Shown here: positions 51,957 through 60,118 of the stretch, piece by piece
Layout: each line of letters starts with the position of its first letter
Numbering within the stretch: the first letter of the stretch is position 1
Assembly: GCA_041394945.1 (NCBI GenBank)
Contig: JAWKHH010000005.1
Span: forward strand, 124,001 to 188,000
Length of the DNA stretch: 64,000 nucleotides
Reading direction: 5' to 3'
Source: Bryobacteraceae bacterium
GTDB taxonomy: Bacteria; Acidobacteriota; Terriglobia; Bryobacterales; Bryobacteraceae
Position numbers and translations under genes: made by a program
Notes under the pieces: model-generated
What the model saw: the letters and a program-made list of their open reading frames with translations, nothing else
What the model was told of the DNA's origin: nothing
Databases searched by the model: none

Positions 51957-54900
51957 TTAAGGGAATTCCCCGGCGCATCGGAACCCGAGGACGTTGTACC
52001 GGAACACCGGACCGACGCCGTTGTACCGGTACGACGCGCGGACGATCCTAGGATCGTTGCTCCAGGAGCCCCCGCGCAACACACGCCTCGAACCGGTCTG
52101 CGGGCCCTTCGGGTCTCTGGCAGCACCCGCTTGATAACTGTCGGCCCAATAGTCCTCCACCCACTCCCAGACACTTCCCAACATGTCATACAAACCCCAG
52201 GCATTCGGCTCCTTCTGTTTCACCGGATGGGTCCGGTTCCCCGAGTTCCCGCCGTACCACGCCACCCGATCCAGCTCACCGTACCGAGCCGTAGTCGTAC
52301 CCGCCCGAGCAGCGTACTCCCACTCCGCCTCCGTCGGCAGACGCCCGCCAATCGCCGCGCAGTAACGTCGCGCCTCGTCCCAACTCACCTCCTCCACCGG
52401 AAGCTCATCGCCTTTGAAGCGGCTCGGGTCCGTCTTCATCACCTTCTTCCACGCCGCCTGCGTCACTTCCGATTCGCCCATCCAGAAGCTTCGTGTGATC
52501 TCCACCTCGTGCGCTGGAGACTCGTCGTCGTAACATTCCTTGTCGCCCTCCGAGCACCCCGTCCGGAACCGCCCCGCCGGAATCCGCCGGTAGGTGAGCC
52601 CGTCCACCGGATTCAGATACGACCCCGTTACGGGGATCACCTGAAAGCCATCGATGACCGTGTACGGCTCGAACCACCGTTCCACTCGGCCGCCCTCGGA
52701 GGCCAGCATGACGACGCCATCCGCATAGACGGTTTCGACCAGCCCATGCCGCTTCGCAACAATCCAGCCCGGACGGATGTCCCGTGGCGGCGCAGCCGCC
52801 CTCCCGTGCGGCACGTAGTTCAAGTCCGGAGAGCGCTCGCCGGTGAGCGCCGCCGCCTCCCGCAGAGCCCAGTCGGAAAGGCCTCCATCCCACAACCGGA
52901 CTTGCTGGTCCACTGCAACCTGAGAGGCTGCGATCTCGAGCACCCGTTCCGTCAGGCCGGGCTCCGGCGTCAACAGACGAGTCGTTCTGGCCGGCGAGCC
53001 GAACCACTCCCCGGCCAGGAAGAGAAGCGTGCCCGCTGCCAAGGCGCCGATGAGAACCTTGGCCGGGCTCAAACCCCGGTCGGCCTTGCCCTCCCGGGAG
53101 AGCAGCCGCACGAGCAGGTTCGGAGCCCGCATCGCCAGATCGTCCGGAGAGCGGCCTGTGAGGAACCCAAGGAACACACGGTCCGTGAGCGGACCACCCT
53201 CCCCCTCGTGCACTTCCCTGCGGACGAACTCAAGATCCCCGCGGCCCTTGCGCCGGGGCGCGGCGCTGTTGAGCAGATCTTCGAGCGAAGTGAGAATGCG
53301 CCCCCTGAACTCTTTATCGATCCCGCCCACCAGGGGTTCGCGAAGCCACTCCGGCATACGGCTGTGCCGGAACCAGACCAGCCGGGTGAGCCGCGCCAGC
53401 ATCTGCTCCTGGCGCGGCTTCTCCAGCAGATCGAGCGCCAGGTGCAGCGTCACGTTCCAGGCGAGCCCCGGGTAAACCGCGCAGGCGGCCAGGCACCGGT
53501 AGCCGTCATCCCCCAGGTAGCGCCGAAGCTGCGCACCCATCGCTTCGACGGCCTCCCGATCCATCGGGTGACGGTCCACCCAGCGCAGTTCGTCGCGTTC
53601 GAGCAGCGACGGAAACGCATCCCGCACGCGGCGGCCCTCCGGCTTCTGCCCTTCGTCCTCCACCAACGCGAGCATCCCGGCCACCGTGGCGGGCGCGGTG
53701 CGGAACCCGGCTTCGGCCAGCTTCTCGCGGTCCTCCTCGGAACATTCGCCCGCGACGAGCAGCGTTCGGTCCGGCCAACGGGTGAACTCGCTTAGCCACG
53801 CCGCCGGGCGTCCTGTGAAGGTGTCGATGAGGCGTTTCGGCTCGGCGACGATCCATAGCGCGTGATCCGGGTGGATCGCCGCCAGTTCGTCCACGCCGAG
53901 CGAAGCGTGTTCGCTGCCCTTCGGTTCGCAGAGGCGCGGATCGCCTGAATAGAAGTAGCGGTCGACGAAGACTTCCCGGGATTCCAGCCGGTCCAGGAAC
54001 GCGTTGTGCAAGCGGGTGTTCTGATCGCGGGAACTGCGGCGCTCAACGAGCACGAGATGTTCCTGCGCGAAGTGTCTGGTGGCCGCCACGGGAGTGAACA
54101 GCCCGGCGCGCGCGGCGGTGGCGCGGAGAGTCGCCTCCACGGCCAGATCGGTGGATTCCTGTTCGCGGCGCCGTCGAAGGCCGATAGCGAGGCGAGTTAC
54201 GAGCGGTCCGGTGAAGAGAAGGTGCTCTTCGGTGCGTGTGCCCACGGACAGCGGGTCCAACCCGAGGCGGTTGGTTTCCCACTTCCGGAGCGCGGCTTGG
54301 CGCTTGAGGTCGCGCCAAAGCCAGACCAAGGCGGCGATGAGCAGCAGCGCGGGAGGAATGAAACTCAGCGCGAGCGGGAAGCGCCGGAATTCCGGGAGGT
54401 TGCCCGGCGTTCGCGGTTGGGCGGCGGCGAGGGTGATGGCGGCGGGCTGGCCAGCGGGGCGGAGCGCGCGATAAGCGGGTTGGTAGCCGGCGTGGACAAC
54501 CAGGACGCGGGAGGGCCGGTCCGCTGGCATGTTGGGCGCCACGAAGCGGCCGTCCGGCCCGGTGGTCAGTTTCGCTCCGCCCGGCAGGTATACCGTGGCG
54601 TCTGCGAGCGGGCCGCCGATGGCGTTGAGGACCCTGGCCCGGAGGTCGCGTTTGGCGGACTGAGGCGCCGGAAGTTCGGGCTGTTCGGGTTTGGTGCCTT
54701 GACCATTCCCGGGATTCCATATTGTCGTCGTCTTGACTGGTGGGAGAAGCGCGGCCACCAGCATCGCCAAGACAAAGGCCGCCCCGATCGCCCAGGGGAG
54801 CCAGTGTGTCTTCGCTGGATCCTCCGGACTGGCCGGGGTTGTCCGGGCCGGGCCGAACCTTGCGTCGAAGCGGTAGTGCAGCTCCTTCTGTTCCTGAGGA

Positions 54901-55082
54901 TTGCTGCAAAGAAGCGGAACCAGCGGCGTCTTGAGGCGCGCCGGATCGCTCGGCCATTCGCCGGCCTCCACAAGCCGCGCAATGAGGACGGAGATGTCCA
55001 CCTGCTCGCGCGCGCCCAGCGGGACCTCCTCGCGCAGATCCCTGAGGAACGCGAGTATTTCGGCGGGCGTTATGGCTTCCAG
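51957..55082 (-). CDS. DGR-diversified membrane protein with FGE-like (C-type lectin) C-terminus
   Basis: This protein of about 1041 residues is the DGR target. The plan is as follows. An N-terminal helical domain (1-90) is followed by TM1 (about 94-114), a carboxypeptidase-regulatory-like domain (147-218) and TM2 (235-257). A roughly 400-residue cytoplasmic region follows, perhaps a divergent vWA (VLVERRSSRDQNTRLHNAF), then TM3 (about 675-692) and an FGE-sulfatase-type domain (about 830-1041; GRLPTEAEWEYAARAG, WEWVEDYW, RVLRGGSW, LGFRCAG). The catalytic cysteines of real FGE are absent in the diversified part, so it is a binding face. Flanking positive charges suggest the C-terminal domain is extracytoplasmic. 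The start is uncertain: no ATG, GTG or TTG fits, and CTG at 55082 follows GAGAGG; the frame is open to 55220. Confidence 0.88.
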   Translation of the reverse strand: MEAITPAEILAFLRDLREEVPLGAREQVDISVLIARLVEAGEWPSDPARLKTPLVPLLCSNPQEQKELHYRFDARFGPARTTPASPEDPAKTHWLPWAIGAAFVLAMLVAALLPPVKTTTIWNPGNGQGTKPEQPELPAPQSAKRDLRARVLNAIGGPLADATVYLPGGAKLTTGPDGRFVAPNMPADRPSRVLVVHAGYQPAYRALRPAGQPAAITLAAAQPRTPGNLPEFRRFPLALSFIPPALLLIAALVWLWRDLKRQAALRKWETNRLGLDPLSVGTRTEEHLLFTGPLVTRLAIGLRRRREQESTDLAVEATLRATAARAGLFTPVAATRHFAQEHLVLVERRSSRDQNTRLHNAFLDRLESREVFVDRYFYSGDPRLCEPKGSEHASLGVDELAAIHPDHALWIVAEPKRLIDTFTGRPAAWLSEFTRWPDRTLLVAGECSEEDREKLAEAGFRTAPATVAGMLALVEDEGQKPEGRRVRDAFPSLLERDELRWVDRHPMDREAVEAMGAQLRRYLGDDGYRCLAACAVYPGLAWNVTLHLALDLLEKPRQEQMLARLTRLVWFRHSRMPEWLREPLVGGIDKEFRGRILTSLEDLLNSAAPRRKGRGDLEFVRREVHEGEGGPLTDRVFLGFLTGRSPDDLAMRAPNLLVRLLSREGKADRGLSPAKVLIGALAAGTLLFLAGEWFGSPARTTRLLTPEPGLTERVLEIAASQVAVDQQVRLWDGGLSDWALREAAALTGERSPDLNYVPHGRAAAPPRDIRPGWIVAKRHGLVETVYADGVVMLASEGGRVERWFEPYTVIDGFQVIPVTGSYLNPVDGLTYRRIPAGRFRTGCSEGDKECYDDESPAHEVEITRSFWMGESEVTQAAWKKVMKTDPSRFKGDELPVEEVSWDEARRYCAAIGGRLPTEAEWEYAARAGTTTARYGELDRVAWYGGNSGNRTHPVKQKEPNAWGLYDMLGSVWEWVEDYWADSYQAGAARDPKGPQTGSRRVLRGGSWSNDPRIVRASYRYNGVGPVFRYNVLGFRCAGEFP
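51967..52087 (-). repeat. DGR variable repeat (VR)
   Basis: These 121 bases at the 3' end of the target gene are three bases longer than the TR. Coding changes from TR are N to S, D, I, Y, Y, G, F, Y, V and E to G, V. A tally of base changes is 15, each at a template A. The insertion is a GTC codon at an AAC run. Both ends are identical to TR. It encodes the last 40 or so residues of the C-type-lectin/FGE-like domain. Confidence 0.95.
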
Positions 55083-56071
55083 TTGTTCCAGAGATCCTCT
55101 CGCTGGTCCTGATCTTCCTTGTTCTTGAGCAGCGCCACCAGGCTGGGGGTCACGAGGCCGTCTTGCTCCCGAAGGGGCAGGGCCGGCTTGGCGCCGCGCT
55201 GCATCAGGTAGAGGAGCCAATCGAGCAACTCCGCCGTGGCCGGTTTCTTCGAGAGCCCCGTATCGTCGTTGCGCAGATGCAGGAAGAACGCGATGGCGTC
55301 CTTGAGCACCCGGCTTCCCGCCACCGCGGCCTCTGGCAGCCGGGCGGCAACGATCTCTTCGAGCCGCTTCTCAGGGAACGGAATATCGTAATAGACGCAG
55401 CGGCGGAGGAAGGCCGGCGGCAGGTTCTTCTCTGAGTTGCTGGTGATCACCACGACGGGATGGCGCCCGGAGGCCGCCTCCACAAGGCGATTGTTGAGTT
55501 CGGGGACGCGGAAATACATCCGGTCGATCTCGCTCAGCAAGTCGTTGGGGAAGTCGCGCGGGGCCTTGTCGATCTCGTCGATGAGGACGACGGACTCCGC
55601 CGGGCCGTGGTGGGCCCAGTCCGGCGCGCGGAGGCCCTCGACGTAGGCGGGTTCGCGGGTCTGCAGAATCGCGTCGCCGAGGGCGTTCCAACGGAGGAAG
55701 TCGAGAGCGTTGCGCTCGGTCTTGTCGGCGTGCATGGCCTGGAAGCGGCCGAGGGTGTCGAAGGTGTAGAAGAGGTCGCGGGCGGCGCTGGTGGACTTCG
55801 CGTCGAACACGAGCGGCTTCGGCCGCCCGAGCTTCCAGGCGAGATACGCCGCGCACTCGGTTTTGCCAGTGCCGGGCTCGCCGGTGACGAGCAGCGGCTT
55901 GCGCAGCACGAGCGCGACGCGGATGGCGTCGGCGAGGCCCTGGTCCGGGAGGTAGCCGGCCGGGTCCGCCCAGTCGCGCCGGCGCGGCGGGGGGAGGTCC
56001 ACCGGCGCGGAGGGGCGCTTCTTTTCTTTGTTCTCGAGGTCGCGAAACCAGTCTGCGTTGAGCCAGTCCAT
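55070..56071 (-). CDS. MoxR-type AAA+ ATPase
   Basis: This 333-residue cytoplasmic ATPase has Walker A GEPGTGKTE (64-72), Walker B VVLIDEIDKAP (161-171), sensor 1 TSNSEKN and arginine-finger LRRC. MoxR ATPases act as chaperones for partner proteins, often vWA or other regulators. The stop overlaps the start region of the target gene, so the ATPase and membrane protein are likely made together. It follows the EAD1 protein gene by 13 bases. Its role in this system is probably to remodel or couple energy to the membrane protein (inference). Confidence 0.9.
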   Translation of the reverse strand: MDWLNADWFRDLENKEKKRPSAPVDLPPPRRRDWADPAGYLPDQGLADAIRVALVLRKPLLVTGEPGTGKTECAAYLAWKLGRPKPLVFDAKSTSAARDLFYTFDTLGRFQAMHADKTERNALDFLRWNALGDAILQTREPAYVEGLRAPDWAHHGPAESVVLIDEIDKAPRDFPNDLLSEIDRMYFRVPELNNRLVEAASGRHPVVVITSNSEKNLPPAFLRRCVYYDIPFPEKRLEEIVAARLPEAAVAGSRVLKDAIAFFLHLRNDDTGLSKKPATAELLDWLLYLMQRGAKPALPLREQDGLVTPSLVALLKNKEDQDQREDLWNNWKP

Positions 56072-56084
56072 GAGGTGTTCCAGG

Positions 56085-57116
56085 TTATCCGTGTAGGGCC
56101 AGTGTGTTGTGGAGGATGGCTGCCATTCCTCGCATGGTGACCTCGGTGGTCCCCGGGATGCGGGCCCTCAATTCATTGGCGAGGTCCTGGGTTCTGTCCG
56201 CCCGATAGTGGGCGCGAACGTCGGGATGGTAGAGCCACGTGATCGCGTGCTGCGAAGACACCTTCGGCAGCGATACGGCGACGGCTTTGACGGCCTCGCC
56301 GCAATGCTCCGCCAGGCATCCGCGGATGGGCTCCAATGCTTTCCGCTTTGCCTCCTCGCCCCCGACGATGATCGACACCTGAAGCAGAAGTGCCCGGCTC
56401 CCGCTCCAAGGGGGCCAGTTCCGCCAGTAGCGCAGGAAGCGCTCCAGGATCGCCGTGTTCCCGGCCGACCAGCCGTCAGCGTGCACGTTAGTTCCCAGAA
56501 TGGTCAGCCCGGCGGGCAACTTCTTCCAAATCGGAGCCGTTTCATCGGCGTTCAAGACGCGGTGAATCCGCCCGCCTAACCGCTCGGCTTCCGCCACCGT
56601 CTCGGGCCAGTCTATCGGGATGACCTCCCGCACGCTGAGCTTCGAGACACGTTCCAGGTCCTTCCGGATGCGGCGGAGGAAAGCCTCCGCGCAGTCGTCC
56701 TCGGTGGCGATCGCGACGATGCCCGCCGGCGTGCGTGGCTGGCCGGGGGTGGGAATCACCGTTCGTATGGCGTCGATCGGGTCCGACCAATCGCAGAGAT
56801 AGGCGAGATATTCCGGGACCGTCCTTCGCGGGCCAACGATGCCGAGGGAGTCGCGCAGCCGGATGACGTCGGGGTGATCCGGACGGTCGTCGAGCAGCGT
56901 ATTCACTAACTCGTGTAAGCGGCCCTGGTGTTCCGCCCAGTAAATCACCTCGACCGCGCCTCGATCAAGGGAGTGGCCTTCGAGGATGGTCGTGAGGCGG
57001 TCTCCCAGTTTGAATCGGACGAGTGTCCGGATTTCCGCAAAGCTCCCGTAGGCGGTGACGAAAGCTGTCCGGAGAAGGTTCAATTGTTCCAGAGTAAGCT
57101 GGTGGCTCGGGCCCAT
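56085..57116 (-). CDS. EAD1-domain protein, possible adaptor (inactive-STAND-like)
   Basis: This 343-residue protein has an N-terminal EAD1-like domain (about 5-85; LTLEQLNLLRTAFVTAYGS, WAEHQGRLHELVNTLLDDR). It is clearly similar to the N-terminus of the protease at 57802-58782. EADs are death-like adaptor domains that pair effectors with their sensors. The rest (about 100-343) has a VAIATEDDCAEAFLRRI and GLTILGTNVHADGW pattern, with an alpha/beta layout but no Walker A; it may be an inactive STAND-like module. The ATG at 57116 is used rather than a TTG at 57128. It is in the operon between the TA-like pair and the MoxR gene. Confidence 0.8.
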   Translation of the reverse strand: MGPSHQLTLEQLNLLRTAFVTAYGSFAEIRTLVRFKLGDRLTTILEGHSLDRGAVEVIYWAEHQGRLHELVNTLLDDRPDHPDVIRLRDSLGIVGPRRTVPEYLAYLCDWSDPIDAIRTVIPTPGQPRTPAGIVAIATEDDCAEAFLRRIRKDLERVSKLSVREVIPIDWPETVAEAERLGGRIHRVLNADETAPIWKKLPAGLTILGTNVHADGWSAGNTAILERFLRYWRNWPPWSGSRALLLQVSIIVGGEEAKRKALEPIRGCLAEHCGEAVKAVAVSLPKVSSQHAITWLYHPDVRAHYRADRTQDLANELRARIPGTTEVTMRGMAAILHNTLALHG

Positions 57117-57146
57117 CGCGATGTACAATCTTATCGCGGTGAAACG

Positions 57147-57599
57147 CTACCGCGTTTCCTTGGATTTCCGCAACAAGTTTGCATCGTGTTGGTCGATCAA
57201 TCGGCCTGTCGCCGTCTTGTTGCGCAGCAGGTCGTCGCGACCGATGAAGTTGGCCTCAGCGCCACCCAGTAGTGCGCGGCGGCGATTCGGCCAAGCTTCG
57301 GGAAAGCTTACGCCCTCGATTGACATGAGAATATCGATTCGTGCCGGTGGACGGCCGAGTTGGTAGAAATAACCTTCAGCGGCGAAGTCCGCGGGACTCA
57401 TCCCGGTGAGCGGCGCTCCGAAGGCCGCCAGCGCCTGAAAAACCCGCTCCGCGTTTGCGGCGGTTGCCTCCACCCACACATCCAAGTCCTTGGTGTACCG
57501 GGGCTCCGTGTAGAGCATGATGGCATGCCCGCCAACGATGAGATACCTAACCTCGAATTCTTCCAAAAGCCTCAACAGATCGCTGAAGTTCGAGTTCAC
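57147..57599 (-). CDS. Nucleotidyltransferase (MNT/DUF6036-like)
   Basis: This 150-residue polymerase-beta-type nucleotidyltransferase has GG at 23-24 (YLIVGGHAIMLY), the catalytic D-x-D at Asp38/Asp40 (TKDLDV) and a third Asp89 (RIDIL). Such proteins occur as MNT antitoxins or as AbiEii-like toxins. It begins at GTG (57599), overlapping the upstream 71-residue gene by 53 bases, with GGGAAGGG nearby. It is possibly a toxin-antitoxin pair inserted in the conflict operon. Confidence 0.8.
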   Translation of the reverse strand: MNSNFSDLLRLLEEFEVRYLIVGGHAIMLYTEPRYTKDLDVWVEATAANAERVFQALAAFGAPLTGMSPADFAAEGYFYQLGRPPARIDILMSIEGVSFPEAWPNRRRALLGGAEANFIGRDDLLRNKTATGRLIDQHDANLLRKSKETR

Positions 57600-57762
57600 G
57601 GGGGTCCCTTCCCTGCAGCCGGTGCGCTTCTTCCACCATCCGCCAAGCTTCCTCGAAAATCGCCTCGGAACCGAGACGCTGCCAGTATTCGATGTCGAAG
57701 CTCCGGTCGAGTTCCGCCAGCTTGCCCCGTCGCTCCATCACGAAATCGGTTCGGTCTGCCAT
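57547..57762 (-). CDS. Small partner of the nucleotidyltransferase
   Basis: This 71-residue, highly charged, helical protein (MADRTDFVMERRGKLAELDR) overlaps the nucleotidyltransferase gene by 53 bases. It lacks a HEPN motif (R-x4-6-H). Such small genes upstream of MNT-type proteins may be partner or antitoxin. It follows the EAD1-protease gene by 39 bases. No DNA-binding motif is visible. Confidence 0.65.
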   Translation of the reverse strand: MADRTDFVMERRGKLAELDRSFDIEYWQRLGSEAIFEEAWRMVEEAHRLQGRDPRELELQRSVEAFGRIRG

Positions 57763-57801
57763 GGGTCGCTCACTGATATTGTCTCACCGGGCCGCTCACT
57801 C

Positions 57802-58782
57802 TCAATTGCCCAGCGCCTTCCAGATCGCCCCCATCGGAATGCCCGCGTTATTCTGCGCCGATCCCCACTTGTGAATCGCCACCAATTGCCAGTCCATGGT
57901 GAACGCGGGCGAGCCCGATGACCCGCCCTCGGTATTCGTGTTGTAAGTCACCCGGGCCGGCTGGTCAATCACACTCGTTACCACCCCGATCCCCAAGCCC
58001 AGCGGATTTCCCTGCGGATGCTGCAGGATCAAATGAACCTGATTGATCCGGAACGTGTGCGCCTTCGGCTCGAACCAACCGCGTTCCGGCTCCATGGCCG
58101 CGTCCAGGCGGAGCAGCGCGAAATCGAGCTTGTCCTCCGTGCTCACCGCGATCGGCCGTTTCCCCTTGAACCCGCGCTCCACGCCTGTGGCGCCTTCCGC
58201 CGTATAGTCGAACCGCGCAACGGCCTCCTTCCCCTGAATCTGGCGGAACACGTGGCAGTTGGTGAGGATCAGGTCCTTCCCCACCAGGAAGCCGGTGCCC
58301 CATGGTCTGTCGCGCGGGGCTTCGATCCGGCAGACCCGCCGCTCTGCTTCGGCCATCCGCGCGCGCCATTCACCGGCCAGCGCGATCGGGTTCGCCTCCA
58401 CCACGATGCGCTCGAGCCCGGAGTCCTTCGGCGACCAGTGCGCCGGAGCGAGCGCCCCCTCGTAGTTCTCCGCCGGCAGCGAGAACGGCGATTCGAATTC
58501 GTCGCGGAGGGATTGGACGATCTGTTTTCTTGGGCGGTCTTTGATTAGCGCCGCGATGAGGTCGTTCATTCGCCCGTTGTTCTCCGCCCAGGAGATCACG
58601 CGGTCCACTCCTGGCTCCAGCGCGATGCCGGAAGCGATACCGGTGAGCCGGTCGTCGAGTTCAAAACGAACCAGACGGCGAATCTCGTCGAAATCCGAGT
58701 AGGAGGCCACGAACGCGTCGCGCAGGAGTTTCAGTTGTTGATGGGTCAGTTCGTCATCCTTGGACGCCATTTCGAGTAGCAT
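57802..58782 (-). CDS. EAD1-fused trypsin-like serine protease (effector candidate)
   Basis: This 326-residue protein has an N-terminal EAD1-like domain (about 5-95) about half identical by eye to that of the 56085-57116 protein. A linker is followed by a trypsin-fold protease with the triad His177 (LTNCHVF), Asp220 (KLDFALL) and Ser289 (GGSSGSP). No signal peptide is present, so it acts in the cytoplasm. EAD-proteases are effectors that become active when recruited by a sensor with a matching EAD. I choose ATG 58782 because GGAG lies nine bases upstream; ATG 58797 and GTG 58806 are alternatives. It is the first gene of the DGR operon. Confidence 0.85.
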   Translation of the reverse strand: MLLEMASKDDELTHQQLKLLRDAFVASYSDFDEIRRLVRFELDDRLTGIASGIALEPGVDRVISWAENNGRMNDLIAALIKDRPRKQIVQSLRDEFESPFSLPAENYEGALAPAHWSPKDSGLERIVVEANPIALAGEWRARMAEAERRVCRIEAPRDRPWGTGFLVGKDLILTNCHVFRQIQGKEAVARFDYTAEGATGVERGFKGKRPIAVSTEDKLDFALLRLDAAMEPERGWFEPKAHTFRINQVHLILQHPQGNPLGLGIGVVTSVIDQPARVTYNTNTEGGSSGSPAFTMDWQLVAIHKWGSAQNNAGIPMGAIWKALGN

Positions 58783-58811
58783 ATCGCGTCGCTCCATCGC
58801 GATCACAACCG

Positions 58812-58840
58812 ATCGTGAAAAACTTCCCCCTACTTGTCAA
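58812..58840 (-). promoter_or_regulatory. Candidate promoter of the conflict/DGR operon
   Basis: A perfect TTGACA (58840-58835) is followed after 17 bases by CACGAT (58817-58812), a partial -10 match. It lies about 30 bases before the chosen start of the EAD1-protease and is the only promoter-like sequence I see before the operon. The rest of the 58807-59093 gap (287 bases) holds no gene or clear structure. Confidence 0.5.
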
Positions 58841-59093
58841 CCACTTACCAAAAGCGGTGGTTCGAACTCGACTCCCCATGGAGTAAGCTCATGGTCGAGG
58901 ATCATACGTGCATGTCCGCTCGCGCACAAACCGAACGCCGCCCGAGGAAGGGCCGCTCTTGTTCCTTCAAGCCGGCGGCAAAACCTCACGCAAAGTGAAA
59001 ATTGTGGGAACGAAGCCAACGCAACCAAAAGGCGCCGGGCCGGGGGCTCTCCACCTCGATGCATCGCGCCCCGGCGGATCGCCCCGGCGTCGG

Positions 59094-60068
59094 CTACTCC
59101 ACGTAGCGGACCGTCATCGCTCCCTCCTCGAACCCGGTGAACGATTGGCGCCACACGCGATTCCGCCAGACATAGTCGACAACGCCGCCTCGCGGATCGT
59201 AAACAGCCGTGTAGAGAGTCCCGAAGCTGTCCTGGTACCGATCGCTGAACACGGGGGGATCGAGAAAACGGCGGACGAAGCTCGCCTCGTCCTCGGAATC
59301 CTCGCGCAGTCTCCCCGCCAGTAACTGCCAGCGTTCCATCGTCGACACGGACTGAGCATACCGGTGCCACTCGACGCTTCCCTGGTGGTTGGTGGCCACC
59401 GGGCTGTCGTCGAACCGGGTGGGCCTGTCCGGCGCGACATAGGCGGTGAACCAGTTCCCGGCCGCGTCCAGAACCGACACGTTGTAGGCCATGTGCGACG
59501 GAACCCGGGCCAGCACGGCGCGGGCGGCGCCGGCGTCGTGGCACGTCTCGAGAATTGCTCGGAGGATCAAGGGAATGCCGAACCCGTCGCCCACCTGCTC
59601 CAGGCCGCCGAACGAGAGCGAAACGGCAACCCCGTGCTCGTTCATTCCATCAAGGGCGCCCCACAGGCAGTCGGTTTGGACGATGGTCCTGACGCCGTTC
59701 CAGGCCGACATCAGAATCGTGGCGTCGAGCAGGTTGGGGTGGTAGTCGTAGTTACGGACCAGCAGCCGCCGTTCGCCACGCGTCCAGATGGCTTGCGAGC
59801 AGCCGGAGAGATAGGGAGTGGGCCGATACAGACTGAGGAACCGTGCCGCGAGATCGCCGCCGCCAGCCAGGTCGACCAGCCGCTCCCAGGTCGGCAGCAG
59901 CTCGGGCACATGGGCGCGTAGCGCGGAACGGCACGTGAGATAGCCCGGACGGCGTGCTTCGCCTTCCTTCAGGAACCACGCCCGGTACGCTTCCCAGGAT
60001 TCCACGAACAACCCCTGCCAGAGCGGACCCGGCTGAAGCTCCCGAATACTGCGGAACGTGGCCTCCAT
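59094..60068 (-). CDS. Ntn-type acyltransferase/amidohydrolase (C45/AAT-like)
   Basis: This 324-residue protein resembles the acyl-CoA:6-aminopenicillanic acid acyltransferase / linear amide hydrolase group. The likely nucleophile is Cys90 in SGCSQAIW, followed by RNYDYHP, FGGLEQVGDGFG and ATNHQG. In known members the chain is cut before the Cys; here about 89 residues would be released. It hydrolyses or transfers amide bonds of unknown substrate. It lies 50 bases downstream of the ATP-grasp gene on the same strand, so it could belong to that cluster. Confidence 0.78.
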   Translation of the reverse strand: MEATFRSIRELQPGPLWQGLFVESWEAYRAWFLKEGEARRPGYLTCRSALRAHVPELLPTWERLVDLAGGGDLAARFLSLYRPTPYLSGCSQAIWTRGERRLLVRNYDYHPNLLDATILMSAWNGVRTIVQTDCLWGALDGMNEHGVAVSLSFGGLEQVGDGFGIPLILRAILETCHDAGAARAVLARVPSHMAYNVSVLDAAGNWFTAYVAPDRPTRFDDSPVATNHQGSVEWHRYAQSVSTMERWQLLAGRLREDSEDEASFVRRFLDPPVFSDRYQDSFGTLYTAVYDPRGGVVDYVWRNRVWRQSFTGFEEGAMTVRYVE

Positions 60069-60118
60069 CCCCCGATTATACGAACGTCCTTTCGCGGGGC
60101 CGTTTCGAGGGTGGCCGG

